A DNA stretch of 64,000 nt from Cordylochernes scorpioides (GCA_030710605.1 CP092870.1:49755061-49819060); one strand, 5' to 3'. Shown: positions 1 to 10,465, counted from the stretch's first letter. Notes: a model not told the origin generated them from the sequence alone. Program-made: numbers and translations.

Positions 1-60
1 ATTACCATATGTATATATATATATATACAAATCGAAAACAACAAAAAAAAAACGGAAGAC

Positions 61-470
61 AACTGATTGGCCAATCTAAAGTGATTGCGCAAGGCTTGGT
101 GCTGGCGGCTTTCTGATTGGCTAACCAACCATGACCGTTCTGAAAAGATCTACTCCGGGATATATAGGGATGAGGAACTCATGCAAGTAGGTTGAAGAAC
201 AAGATGCTGTACTCCAAGCAAGCTGCTGTCTCAAGAGGTCGGACTGCTGCTTACCGCCGACGCCGGTGTACTTCCTGGAAGATTCTAGAAGGTTCTACCA
301 ACTTCTGTCTCCTGTTCTGATAAAATAATTTTTATCTTTTATTTTTTCTTTTCTTTTTTCATATATATGTCATAATATATGCTCTTCCAGGAATAATAAA
401 GAAAACCTACAGTCAACCCAGAGAGAGAGGGCGGGTAAGGATCGGTCACTTGAGACAGAGCGACATTCCA
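61..470 (+). promoter_or_regulatory. Promoter- or LTR-like segment
   Basis: The segment has CCAAT-type boxes in both orientations at about 65-75 and 112-118, a TATATA at 161-166, and an AATAAA at 395-400. The spacing is like the core promoter and polyadenylation signal of an LTR. No partner copy with clear ends was found in the window, so an LTR, a host promoter or chance are all open. No convincing coding region follows. Confidence 0.25.
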
Positions 471-1225
471 TGAGGCGACCACAGGGGCCGTTACTTGGAA
501 CCTCAGGACTAATTAAGACAGTTGAGGATTGTGTGCGATACGAACGGCCGGCCGCTCAGCGGTGGCCGGGCCGTCTCTCTCTCTCTCTGGTTGTCTGGGT
601 TCATCTACCAAATTGTGGTGTGATTATTTCACTTTCCTCACCTTATTATTATATTGTCACATTGAAAGTCGACAGGATCTTATCACATATACATATATAG
701 TATGTTATTTAACGGTGTGATATCATTGTACTCCTGTAGAAGGGCTACGAAAGCTAGAATTGCCAATAAAATTAACTAAGAAACCCATCTCCAGAGACTT
801 ATTGACTTTTTAAATTAATATTTAGCGAGATTTAAATAATTTTAAAGAGATTTAAATATATTAGATAATAAAAGGCATATATTGGATTTTATAAAATATT
901 TATTTTGCCAATATTGCTCTATTTTTAAAACGATTTAAATATATAACATATATTTTCTAAAATCCGATAATATATCAAATATTAAACGAGAAAAATAAAC
1001 CATTTAAAAATCGTTTGGCTTGTTTTTCTGCTAGACTAATTTACCTTTACAAATTATAGTTAGAAAAAATCTATTAGGGATAAGTTAATAATGATTTTTT
1101 TTGCTTCGTTCTGTAATTAGCACAGTCGGGGCTTAATGGGCTTCAATAATTGTGGCTAGATTCCAATTATAGCATTAATGAAATAATTTCAGTTCTAAAA
1201 TAGTTATAAATCGTATAAACACATA
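471..1225. other. AT-rich DNA without a gene
   Basis: Mostly AT-rich. At about 728-765 lies a short piece of a dispersed repeat (CTCCTGTAGA ... CGAAAGCT) seen again near 5.8, 6.3, 13.65 and 18.35 kb. The short ORFs at 470-720 carry no recognisable domain. Confidence 0.4.
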
Positions 1226-1969
1226 TTTCCTCACAGTGATGTAACCAGGTATTGTACATTTCAGGTTTACATTGAGCTTGGTTTCCTGGAGACATGCTTC
1301 ATTGTTACGCTAGATTTCAGCTTTGCAGGGTAATCGACCTTTATTTCCTCTTTATTGGTATTGTATTGAAAATAGAGCAATCCATATTTAATTCATTAGA
1401 TAGTAAAGAGGCATATAATGGATTGAATAAAAGATTTATTTGTCAATATTTCAGTTGGCTGAACGCCAACCTTTATAAAGGCATTACATTTTTGTATAAA
1501 TAAACTCAGCGCCGTATAGTGTTATAATATCACAGTTGAAATAATATTATAAATACAAAGTAGGTGGGAAAATTTGTGTAAGAAAAATGGTAACTTTTAT
1601 AATAATTTTTGCGTACAGAAATTTCTTCCACTTACTTTATATTTTAAAAATTATTTCAACTGTGATATTATAACACTATGCGGCTCTGAGTTTATTTATA
1701 CAAAAATGTAATGCCTTTATAAAGGTTGGCTTTCAGCCAACTGAAATATTGGCAAATAAATCTTTTATTAAATCCAATATATGTCTTTTTATTATCTAAT
1801 GAATTAAATATGGATTGCTCTATTTTCAATACAATACCAATAAAGAGGAAATAAAGGTCGATTACCCTGCAAAGCTGAAATCTAGCGTAACAATATAGCA
1901 TGTCTCCAGGAAACCAAGGTCAATGAAAACGTGAAATGTTCAATACCTGGTTACATCACTGTGAGGAAA
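1226..1969. repeat. Long near-palindrome (foldback element)
   Basis: The left arm starts at 1226 (TTTCCTCACAGTGATGTAAC) and recurs as its reverse complement ending at 1969. The arms are about 330 bp each, differ only by scattered substitutions, and meet near 1597 with a short centre. The matching ORFs on opposite strands at 1294-1503 and 1692-1901 are just the two arms translated. Arm sequence (CATATAATGGATTGAATAAAAG and the GTTGGCTGAACGCCAACC motif) recurs at 36.0, 37.0, 46.2 and 48.1 kb, so this is a dispersed foldback family. Confidence 0.85.
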
Positions 1970-2059
1970 GATCGTGAGCGGGGAGATGATGACGGGCTCG
2001 CCTTCATAATAAAAAACCAAACCATAAAATATAAAGAAATTAACGTAGACACCATCAGA

Positions 2060-2350
2060 GATAAGACAACTCTTCTTTCTTATCTTCACTCAATCATATT
2101 AGGGTATGAAGTTGTGACCCTTTATGGTGTCTGTTTGACAACCATCATGACTGGGTGAAGTAGAATGTCTTTGTCATTAAGACTGGGAGCACTACTCAAT
2201 GGCAGGCTGACTTGGCTCCAAAAGAAATGGCCACCTCTGACATGAGGAACAGACACCGTCTGCAGCTGCTCCTAACATGGAGTACAAACGCTGCTCATCC
2301 TGTATCCCTGGAGCCCTTACAGGGTACTATCAGCATGGCCAGCTGAACCA
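2060..2350 (-). repeat. Dispersed repeat family G, minus copy
   Basis: Reverse-oriented copy of the repeat at 2780-3280 and 55034-55430. It shares the segments for tracked blocks such as CACCATCAAGGGTCACAACT, the CCCAGTCATGATGG block and the CCCTGTAAGGGCTCC block. No coding capacity was recognised. Confidence 0.6.
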
Positions 2351-2399
2351 AGTAAGTTAAGTAGACACCATCAAAGACAACTGAATTTCAAGTCATTAA

Positions 2400-2775
2400 A
2401 ATATTTCTAAAGAACGAAAAAACATTTAAAATAATAAATTCCTATCACCTAGACCTCACTCTAATATCTAATTGGTATTGTATGTGTTTCCTGATCGGGT
2501 TTCTATAATAAAGGTAAATTATAAAAAAGTAAATAATGAAATAGTTACCTTCAGAAGTCGCTAAGTTTATTTTTTTGTTGTGTCGTCCTCGTAGTTGTCT
2601 TCCACGTAGTCTTCACGTCTCCATTGTTCTATCCTCTTTCCTATCTTTAAAACATGTGAAGTTCCATTATTGCCAAATATACATAATAATAGAAATAAAT
2701 ACTCTTTTGAAATATAATACATAATCATTGAAACCCTAATTCATATTATTATTTAAATCAATTATAAAAATATTA
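2400..2775. other. AT-rich DNA, nothing recognised
   Basis: No ORF, RNA or clear repeat structure was identified in this stretch. Confidence 0.4.
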
Positions 2776-2777
2776 TA

Positions 2778-3280
2778 ACTCCGCGTTTGCCGGTCCCAAG
2801 CCCGGATGAAAAAGGAGGAGGGGGAGCAGTAACAAGCTCACTAAACAACCTGGGCTCAGCTGGCCATGCTGATAGTACCCTGTAAGGACTCCAGGGATAC
2901 AGGATGTACTCCATGTTAGAAGTGCCTGCACATGGTGTCTGTTCCTAATGTCAGAGAAGGAGAAGCAGTAACAAGCTCGTTAAAAAACCTGGGTTCAGCT
3001 GGCCATGCTGATAGTACCCTGTAAGGGCTCCTGATACAACGATAATGAGATGAGGAGAGTTTGTACTCCATGTTAGGAGCGGCTGCTGTTCCTCATATCA
3101 GAGGCGACTATTTCTTTTGGAGCTAAGTCATTGGCCTGCCACTGAGTAGTGCTCCCAGTCTTAATGACAAAGGCAGACGCATTCTACTTCACCCAGTCAT
3201 GATGGTTGTCAAACAGACACCATCAAGGGTCACAACTTGATACCATAATATGATTGAGTGGAGATAAGGAAAAAGAAGAA
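2778..3280 (+). repeat. Dispersed repeat family G, plus copy with internal duplication
   Basis: It begins with GCCGGTCCCAAGCCCGGATG and ends near the CAACTTGATACC block. The middle part (AGCAGTAACAAGCTC ... GATAGTACCCTGTAAGG) occurs twice, at about 2825-2890 and 2960-3030. A third copy at 55034 interrupts a Tc1 gene. The opening GCCGGTCCCAAGCCCGG can form a small hairpin. It may be the 3' part of a LINE or a SINE; the class is not settled. Confidence 0.6.
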
Positions 3281-3403
3281 GATAAAAATATTATAATTTT
3301 GATGACAAAAAGGTATATACATAATGATGTAGAAATATAATCAAAGAATAATGTGAAATCATTATTATGTGTGTATGGAAATGTAATCAATATATTATAT
3401 TGT

Positions 3404-4332
3404 TGCACCAGGCTGCAGTTTGGCAGATTCTTCAGTCTTGATTCTCTCCTCAGACGCGTCTTGCATCTTTCCAGAATGTGTCTCAACCATTCTACAAGGT
3501 TAAACCAGTCAATAATAAGACAACTATATATTTAGGTAGCACCTAGAATCTCTCTTTATTTATCACATCCAAGTTTAAAGCAGGTGGTGTATTTAGTGTA
3601 TTAAAATATTATTATTTATTTAAGTAACCCAGGTTCCTGGAGCGTACAGAAGTCGCCAACTACCCGGGATGTCCTTCTGACCTAAGTCTTCTTGGATTTA
3701 TATACAATGCCAGTGGAAGTCCAATTAATGAGGTGTCGCCAGGCAGGTTTCTTTCTTGGTAGATTTTCTAGGGATGCTGGACATATGTTGGTGATACCTA
3801 GGAGAGTGGCTGTCTGGAATCTTTGGTATTGGAAGGTTGGGCAAGTGAAGAGGAGGTGGTCTACGGTTTGGTCTTCATCTTGGCAGTGGGGGCAAGTTGG
3901 GTCTTCTTTTGATACCGTTGCAAGGTCTACCTGAATGTAGCCATGTCCGGTCAGGATTGTTGTGGAGGTGGATCCATGCTTGATGTTTCGAAGCATTTGG
4001 AGGAGTAGTTTTGGGGTAGCAGCAAATCTTCGTAGATTTCTGGTGGAGTAATCTTGGATGTAGAGGTCTGTCCACATTTTGAGGGCTATCTGTTCTTTTT
4101 TACCTCGCGCGACGCTCTTTGGGAGGGTGGTAAAGGATAGTGGCAGATTAGAATGTGCTGCAGCCTTTGCCGCCTGATCCGCCAGTATTAAAATACAAAT
4201 GTTTTATAGTACATAATATTTTATAGTAATAATCTGTTTTATAAAAATAAATAAATATATAATTTAAATTTTTAATATATTTAAAATAACATTATAAATA
4301 ATTTATAAAATACGCGCATTAATCATGATGCA
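3404..4332 (-). mobile_element. Solo LTR of the Gypsy family, split by a LINE
   Basis: The two outer parts, 3404-3608 and 4196-4332, match the LTR next to the Gypsy pol fragment at about 42787-43125. In minus orientation the LTR starts TGCATCATGATTAATGCG and ends GGTGCA, giving the usual TG...CA ends and a length of about 345 bp without the insert. No internal Gypsy coding region adjoins it, so it is a solo LTR. A target-site duplication for the LTR itself could not be confirmed. Confidence 0.75.
3609..4185 (-). mobile_element. 5'-truncated LINE inserted in the LTR; RNase H to C-terminus
   Basis: The minus strand encodes the end of a LINE ORF2. It opens with the final RNase H helix (ADQAAKAAA, about 4150-4180). 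The C-terminal region carries the TGHG motif and a zinc-knuckle-like C-P-H-C ... H ... C pattern near 3850-3900, and the frame stops at 3682. The element is flanked by the 10-bp duplication TATTAAAATA (3599-3608 and 4186-4195) and ends in an A/T-rich tail. An RNase H followed by this C-terminus is known from I/R1-group LINEs. The open frame is uninterrupted, so the insertion is fairly young; it is 5'-truncated and cannot move by itself. Confidence 0.85.
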
Positions 4333-4406
4333 ATGATTTTCTACCACAAACATTACTATAACATAGCTATATGCAAATATAAGACTAATAAAATCATAAG
4401 TAATTA

Positions 4407-4833
4407 AAGGGGTTCGGTGGAAGGATGGTCTAAACCGATGGTTCGATTCCCGCATTGGAAACCTTTTTTCTGATTGAAAAAAAATACTCCAATGGCCCCC
4501 GATTCTCGCAAAGGTTCAACACCACCAGCGAGTGCAAGTAACCAAAAGGGGCTCTGGCATATTTGTAAGTGCAAAATTCGAACTGCTTTCCATATGGGTA
4601 GACATGTGGTGTACTTACAGTAAAAGCAGTCGCCTACTTCTACCCACCATGATTATAATGACCTGTACCGTGTGTAGACATGTGATGTACTTACAGTAAA
4701 AGCAGTCGCCTACTTCTGCCCACCATGATTATCTTGGACTGTACCATGTGTAGACATGTGGTATACTTACAGTAAAAAGCAGTCGCCTACTTCTGCCCAC
4801 CATGATTATCTTGGCCTGTACCATGTGTAGACA
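4407..4833 (+). mobile_element. tRNA-headed SINE, family A, with tandem tail
   Basis: The head contains an A-box-like GTGGAAGGATGGTCTAAA and a B-box GGTTCGATTCC, followed by a conserved body (CACCAGCGAGTGCAAGTAACC). The tail unit (GTAGACATGTGGTGTACTTACAG ... CCTGTACC) is repeated three times at about 4594-4833 with a period of about 83 bp, and continues at 5589 after an insertion. Copies with single tails occur at 18.0, 31.4, 48.4 and 51.6 kb. Confidence 0.8.
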
Positions 4834-5588
4834 ATTAATCATTATTTATTGTATCTTAGACAATCGGCAATGGCCTCTGTTGGCCAGCCCCAGGAGTTGG
4901 TGGCCGTTTACCTTGGAGACTTGGACGACTCCGGCGGTTCCTCCAAGTAGCCTGTCCAGCGCCCTCAGGTAATGGAAGGGCTGCAGTTCGGGGCCGTGTT
5001 CCAGGTAGACGCAGTGCTCCTCAGCAGAGGACGCCTGCCGCGCCCGGGCCTCCGCGATGTGGGCCCTGGTTGTCGGGATCTCCTGCGCCCGCGGCACCGA
5101 ATGCGCCGATGGTTGAGGTCGGCGAATGGTCCTAGAGCCTCCGGGATTGGAGGATGGTGCAGCCGCCGTAGGCGAATTTGCCGAGCCACGGCGCCTCTTC
5201 CTACCCTGGACGAGGGTGAATCCTTCCTCAGCTCCAGGATTCACCTCTTCTGTGATGTCAGCCCAGTTTCTCTGGACTTGAGCAGCGGCGTTAGAAGTTG
5301 GAATAGCCGCAAGAGGTCGACTGGCGCGGCAGAATTTGCATCCTGGCTGCCGGCGGGCAAATTTGCATAGTTTTGATTTTTAGCCAAAACTATTGGATTT
5401 TTGTTCTGCAGATCTTGTTTTGCAGATATTTCTGCACATGGTTGTGCTTTCAAGCCGTGCCTTACAGGCTTTTGCTCGGCTTTTGACGGGCTTTCAGCCC
5501 GTATGAAATTTGTCGCCATCCGCGACACTTTTCGCCCGCCAGAGGTGAAAAACTCAGGAGCTCGCGCGACGCGTGGCCGCACGGCCGA
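4834..5588 (-). mobile_element. GC-rich half-LINE: ORF1-like protein plus 3' tail
   Basis: A 755-bp insert lies between two copies of GTGTAGACA (4825-4833 and 5589-5597), a 9-bp target duplication, within the SINE tail. On the minus strand it starts in a GC-rich leader and ends in an AT-rich tail (CAATAAATAATGATTAAT). It carries two overlapping frames, 5582-5241 (113 aa) and 5244-4846 (132 aa). The second begins after a WADI...EE segment, has a basic patch (GRKRRR), a Pro/Ser/Ala-rich linker and a C-terminal block (PFHYLRALDRLLGG) like the gag-type ORF1 of I-group LINEs. No ORF2 is present, so ORF1 appears joined directly to the 3' tail. The base composition is far above that of its surroundings. 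This is inferred to be an internally deleted or HAL1-type element. Confidence 0.7.
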
Positions 5589-5680
5589 GTGTAGACATGT
5601 GGTGTAGTTACAGTAAAAGCAGTCTCCAACTTTTACCTACCATGTTTATCATGGTCTGTACCATGTGTACTAGGGATAAA
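5589..5680 (+). repeat. Tail remnant of SINE family A
   Basis: This is the fourth unit of the roughly 83-bp SINE tail, displaced by the half-LINE insert, and it ends in GTGTACTAGGGATAA as in the other family A copies. Confidence 0.75.
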
Positions 5681-5799
5681 ATCATCATCAATTAAAGACC
5701 AGCATACCATACTCATCATTAACAGTACTCTTAAATATGAATAGATTTAAATCTACTGGATATCAATCAAAGAATACCACAGGTTTCTGGAGATGTGTT

Positions 5800-5880
5800 T
5801 ATTTATCTTTATTAAACGTAATCTCGAGCTTTCGGGCATCTCTGTCCTTCTACAGGAATGCGTAGTTACATATCTATTTA
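5800..5880 (-). repeat. Dispersed GAAAGCTCGAGAT repeat fragment
   Basis: An inverted copy of the segment at 6300-6365 (CTCCTGTAGA ... GCCCGAAAGCTCGAGAT ... TTTAATAAAGATA). The two copies flank the hammerhead unit in inverted orientation, which fits a composite element of about 560 bp. Related pieces occur at 0.73, 13.65 and 18.35 kb. Confidence 0.55.
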
Positions 5881-5896
5881 TGAAAAAAGGGCCAGC

Positions 5897-5950
5897 AGAT
5901 GAGGGCCAAGAGCCCGAAACGTGTCCGTGGTTAGCTTTTCTTGATTAATC
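5897..5950 (+). pseudogene. Degenerate hammerhead ribozyme (upstream copy)
   Basis: Stem II and GAAAC-GTGTC with the cleavage site are intact, but the core reads CAGATGA instead of CTGATGA, and the 5' strand of stem I (CCACG) is missing because the repeat is cut by a junction. It is probably inactive. Confidence 0.65.
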
Positions 5951-6222
5951 AAGAATGGGTATTTGGCCAATTCTGGAAAATTAAAAATCAACGAGAACTG
6001 TTGATATTTATTCCGATAGATAGCGCAAGCCATCAGCAACTTTCAATTGCACGATGTGGAGATGCTTTTTTTAAAATCAATTATGCACTTTATCCCAGTA
6101 CAAAATAACATTTGTACTATTTTTTCACATTGTGTCGCGGTCTCACGCAATTCTGGCCTTAACTACCCGTTTCATTATTTTTCAGGATGCCTGAATGACC
6201 AGTTTTTTGGTCGTTGAGGTAC

Positions 6223-6276
6223 AGCTTTCACCACGCTGATGAGGGCCAACAGCCCGAAACGTGTCCGTGGTTAGCT
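6223..6276 (+). ncRNA. Type I hammerhead ribozyme, well formed
   Basis: The parts in order are: stem I outer strand AGCT (6223-6226), inner strand CCACG (6231-6235), core CTGATGA (6236-6242), stem II GGGC/GCCC with loop CAACA, GAAA, a very short palindromic stem III (ACGTGT), cleavage site GTC at 6263-6265, then CGTGG (6266-6270) and AGCT (6273-6276) closing stem I. The internal loop in stem I is where known natural hammerheads contact loop II. The two-pair stem III suggests it may act best as a dimer, as reported for newt satellite and Penelope hammerheads. All invariant positions are present. Confidence 0.85.
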
Positions 6277-6427
6277 TTATTTGATTAATACGTTTTTATG
6301 TACTCCTGTAGACGGACAGAGATACCCGAAAGCTCGAGATGACGTTTAATAAAGATAAAATAAACTCTATTCCAGAAACCTTTAGCATTCTCTCTCTCTC
6401 TTTGAGTACTCTTATCTACAAGGGTTA

Positions 6428-7465
6428 CTACAAAAGTGTTTGTAAACACCTATTTTTATTAAAGATGCAACTTTCAAATTTCCAGAGCTTCTCAAAGTAT
6501 TCACCCTCAGTACTTATACAAGATTTTATCTGTGAAAACCAATTATCGAAGCACTTACACCAGTCATCTTCGGGGATGGAATTTACGGCATTGATAAAGG
6601 CTTGCAGTGCTTCATCATCAGTGTCAAATTTTATCCCTGTCAACAATAACTTTTGGAAATGAAAAAAAGTCACAAAGTGCTAGGTCTGATGAATATGGTG
6701 GATGAGTGACTAATTGGACTCCAGAGTTGGCTAAAAGGTCTAATGTTTGGGCTGAGATGTGCGGTCTTATATTGTTATGGTGAAGAAGAACTTCTCTAAG
6801 TTGAGCTCTCGGTCTGCTTTGCTTGATTTTTTTCAAATACTGCTGGAAGGAATTTTGTTGTATACCAGTCACTATTAACTGTCTTTCGATCTTATAACTT
6901 CACAATATCAATGAAACCACTTTTTCTAAAAAAAAAACAAGTGACCATTTGTTTTCCAACTCTTCGAGCTCTGCGAACTTTCTTAGTAGAAGGTGATTTG
7001 AAGAGCACAAAGTGTAGATTGCCGTTTTGTTTTTTTTTAAACATGATATTAAACCATTAAACAACGACCAAGGTTTTGGTCTTCAGTCAAGCTGTGAGGT
7101 ACCCATCTACTAACAAGTTTTCTGTATTTTAAATGATCATCAATGATGGTGTTGATTGCTAACGATCCAATGCCCACACTTTTCTCTAACTGCTGATACG
7201 TAATTATTCAATCTTCTCTAAGTAAAAATCTTACCATCTCAATTCTTTCTTGGATCACTGCTGTTGGTAGTCGACCTGAACAAGGTTCATCTTCAAGGTT
7301 GGTTTTTCCAAATTTAAAAAAATTAATTAAACCAATTAAAAACTGTTCTAATAGAAGGAGCTTTATCTCCTAAAGCTTTCATCAATATTTCATGGGATTC
7401 TTTAGATGTTAAATTACCTTTATAATCATAAAAGATCATGGCGCGTAAACTTTCTCTAGTCAACT
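6428..7465 (-). pseudogene. Decayed mariner transposase
   Basis: On the minus strand the frame starts near 7465 with an FYDYKGNL-type opening and the phrase GDKAPS, followed by a helix-turn-helix region. After several frameshifts it reaches the catalytic part: H-H-N-N-x-R-P-H near 6760, Y-S-S-D-L-A-x-C-D near 6700, and the C-terminal WCKCFDNWF block near 6560. The second catalytic Asp of the usual HDN motif is Asn (HNN), and many stops and shifts exist, so it is dead. The layout matches DD34D mariner elements. TIRs were not recognised. Confidence 0.75.
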
Positions 7466-7719
7466 CCATAGAGTCTGATGCAATGTTTAGAAATTACCGC
7501 TGCCGTTGTAAACAAAGTCGCGCCCTCTATGAATCATTGTTGTTACAATTTTATGAAAATGTTTATGTTAGGTCAAAAATACATGTAGATTTTAATGATA
7601 TAATTTATTTTTTAATTATTCAATTATTTAATATTGATTGTAAAAACTTTTAGAATGACCCTTGTTTTATATAATTTTTAAACAATCAAATTCTTTGAAA
7701 GACCTCCCTAGGTATGGAA

Positions 7720-7990
7720 CACGATGCTTTCCATATTGTAAAACGACATTTGAAAATTATCCCGCATGTGTTTCTTTTGAACGAAAAATCGAAAATTTAT
7801 TTTTAAGGAGAAATAACAATTATTTCTAACCCAAGGGATGAAGTATGAAAGGATGAATTGTGAAGAGTAATGATAAACGGAAAAATAAAAGTGTCCAGGG
7901 ATGGGAATCGAACCCACCGTGTTCCGCTCACCGGGCATATGCGGGATAATTTTCAAATGTCGTTTTACAATCATAAGCCGCATTATATTG
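7720..7990 (-). mobile_element. SINE family B, rearranged copy
   Basis: Minus-strand SINE with a partial tRNA-like head (GTCCAGGGATGGGAATCGAACCCA in the plus strand at 7895-7918) and the typical body (TTTTTCCGTTTATCATTACTC ... CATACTTCATCC). Its end is fused to an inverted tail piece (ATAATTTTCAAATGTCGTTTTAC), so the copy is partly palindromic. Confidence 0.7.
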
Positions 7991-8689
7991 TATTATAAAT
8001 AGCTTCACATATTGTTAAGCTGGTCAGTGTTACCCCAATCAATGTTTTACTTTTAATTCATTGACAGGTATTCGTCTGGGATTTTATTCAGTTCGCCGCC
8101 ATTACGGTCTCAATGCAGTGATTTGATCTGGCAATTAGGTTGATTAAATATCTGCTAATTGGAACCTGAGGTTCTTAATTAACTCTGATGGCCGACAATT
8201 ATATCTCAGGAGGGAATTTAAAGCCGTCTTTTTATTTATTCATCTAATCACACATTGCGAATTGATGGTCACAAAATACATTTTAAACGCCATACATCTA
8301 AATCAACGAGTACATATTAATATATATGTTATATTAAAATATTATTTCATTTAGGATTATATTTCATAGATTCAAATACTCTGTTAAATCGACGGCCAGA
8401 GGTCACGCTTTCCCTATAAAAACTCATTGTTGTTGTTTCCCGATGGCCGACTCAAAACTTTTGTCCATTATGTAAATAGGTTTTCCCTTTTTTATTCTTA
8501 TGCCTTAAGCCAGGCAGTACTTTTATCAAATTATGTTTTTTATATATTCCTTTAGCGCAATTAAAGCTATTTTTGATAACTAATTTTATTATAATCTTTT
8601 CCACTACTGCTACCAAAATCAAGCAACAGCTAATAATTCTATATAAATAACAATCAAAATACAACAGAAATCTTATCATTTCTAAAAGC
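7991..8689. other. AT-rich DNA, nothing recognised
   Basis: No supported gene or RNA was found. The ORF at 8452-8679 has no recognisable domain. Confidence 0.4.
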
Positions 8690-9300
8690 TTTTATTTAAC
8701 TTGCCTCCATGTCTGTCTGTCTGGATGTCTGTCGCCAAATCTTGTAATCAATTTTTAATATACTTATAGGGCACCTAGAAATATGAAATTTGGTACACAT
8801 GTTCAAACCTGATGACAATGCTAGCTGACCAATTTTCAGACTTCTGGGTTGTCAGGTTGGCCAAGAACGGACAAATTTCCAAATTTCCTTTCAAATTTTG
8901 TATATTTAATTTAATTTTATTTATTTTGTTTTGCCAATATCTCGCGAACCGTTCGTTTTTAGCGATTTTCCTTCGATTTCTCCTTCATTGGTTAAGATTT
9001 TTACGCTCTTTCTAATGGTACCATTTTCATTGAGATTGGTCGACTTTTTTATTTATTTAAAAACTTTTATTTAACTTGCCTCCATGTCTGTCTGTCTGGA
9101 TGTCTGTCGCCAAATCTTGTAATCAATTTTTAATATACTTATAGGGCACCTAGAAATATGAAATTTGGTACACATGTTTAAACCTACTGACAATGCTAGC
9201 TGACCAATTTTCAGACTTCTGGGTTGTCAGGTTGGCCAAGAACGGACAAATTTCAAAATTTCCTTTCAAATTTTGTATATTTAATTTTAATATGCTTCCA
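8690..9300 (+). repeat. Direct repeat pair of about 230 bp
   Basis: The block starting AACTTGCCTCCATGTCTGTC is present at about 8697-8925 and again at about 9070-9290, 372 bp apart, with few differences. The block includes TTGGTACACATGTT and CTTCTGGGTTGTCAGG. It is a tandem or nested dispersed repeat; ORFs in it are chance. Confidence 0.75.
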
Positions 9301-10073
9301 GACCATAAAGAATAATGAAACTCCCAATACTCGCTCAGTCCAATTAACAATGCAAGTGTACTAATTTTCCGACTTCTGGGTGGTCGGGAAGGCGGGAAAT
9401 GAACCATTATCTATATATATATATTTAATATTATGTGTTGCATTATATCTACTCGGAAAATGCTGGAGGTTGCGAAAGGAATTTTTCAATAAATGTTCAT
9501 GACATGGAAGGAATTAGAAATCCAAATATTCAGATTCCTATCTAAAACGTCCTTGGAATTACAAGCAAATAAATGAGAAAAACCCACAAATATATTAATT
9601 TTATCTGTTATAATTTAGTCATCTTATTCCAATATCATCACGCATATATTTATATTCATTATATATATATATATAGGTGTGTGTGTAACAATATACCACC
9701 ATACATTTCACGACACCTTTTTAAATAGTTCCCCTTTTTCAATTAGTATATTGTTACTTTTAACTATTTAATCAATTGTTTAATTATAATTCAAGTTTTA
9801 TATGTACCAATTATCCCCTAACAATAATCCACTGGGTGTCTCTAACTTTGTAATATAATTCAATAAATTTAGGGTTCCCAAAAGCAAAGAGACGCAGTTC
9901 TGTTAGTAACGGATTTTGCTTACGTCACTTCCGCCCTCCCACGAGGAATTGACCAATCTGCTACGAGCAGGCTTGCAGCTATTTAAGGCCAACGTCGTCT
10001 CAGTGATAAGGATTTTTTTTTTTTTTTTTGGATTGGCATATATACGACTAAAAATTGCGTGAATAATTAATTA
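9301..10073. other. Non-coding stretch with simple repeats
   Basis: Contains TA runs at 9410-9424 and 9661-9674 and a T-run at 10011-10029. The part 9880-10000 is less AT-rich (TTACGTCACTTCCGCCCTCCC) and could be promoter-like, but nothing confirms it. Confidence 0.35.
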
Positions 10074-10465
10074 TAAAAAAACACTTTTAAAAAAAGCTTT
10101 TATTTAAAATGCACTAAAAATAACAAAATGAATATTTCTGAAGTATTGCTTTTTTTTTCTGAAGGTACCATTTAACAAATAAAATAATAGACTTAGAAAT
10201 AAAAGCGGTGGGGTACAATAATAATAAATTTGAGATCAATGTGATTTTACATGAAGCAAATGATTAGCAAGATTATGCCTTTCATTAAATTTATACCTAT
10301 TTGCTGCATAAATGATTATCATCCCCCACCGATTTTATTTCTAAGTCTATTATTTTATTTGTTAAATGGTACCTTCAGAAAAAAAAAGCAATACTTCAGA
10401 AATATTCATTTTGTTATTTTTAGTGCATTTTAAATGAAAGCCTTTTTTAAAAAGTGTTTTTATAA
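10074..10465. repeat. Foldback element, about 390 bp
   Basis: Inverted arms of about 140 bp (10074-10215 and 10320-10465) share CACTTTTAAAAAAAGCTTT, GCAATACTTCAGAAATATTC and AAATGGTACCTTCAGAA. A spacer of about 100 bp separates them. No ORF is meaningful; it looks like a MITE or foldback transposon. Confidence 0.8.

Larger units (their letters stand above)
5890..6290 (+). mobile_element. Hammerhead-bounded repeat unit (retrozyme/Penelope LTR-like)
   Basis: Two hammerhead-type cores in the same orientation lie here, with predicted cleavage sites at 5934/5935 and 6265/6266, so they delimit a unit of 331 bp. The unit holds the segments found in other hammerhead copies: the CTTGATTAATCAAG palindrome, the region around TTCCGATAGAT(A/G)GCGCAAGCCATC, and the TTGGTCGTTGAGG lead-in. 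No protein is encoded. Tandem hammerheads that release a unit-length RNA are known for animal retrozymes and for the LTRs of Penelope-like elements. Confidence 0.7.

Noticed and set aside
470-720. Two overlapping short ORFs after the promoter-like segment
   Set aside because: No domain, no conservation visible, and they run into AT-rich DNA.
1294-1901. Two similar 69-codon ORFs on opposite strands
   Set aside because: They are the two arms of one palindrome, not paralogous genes.
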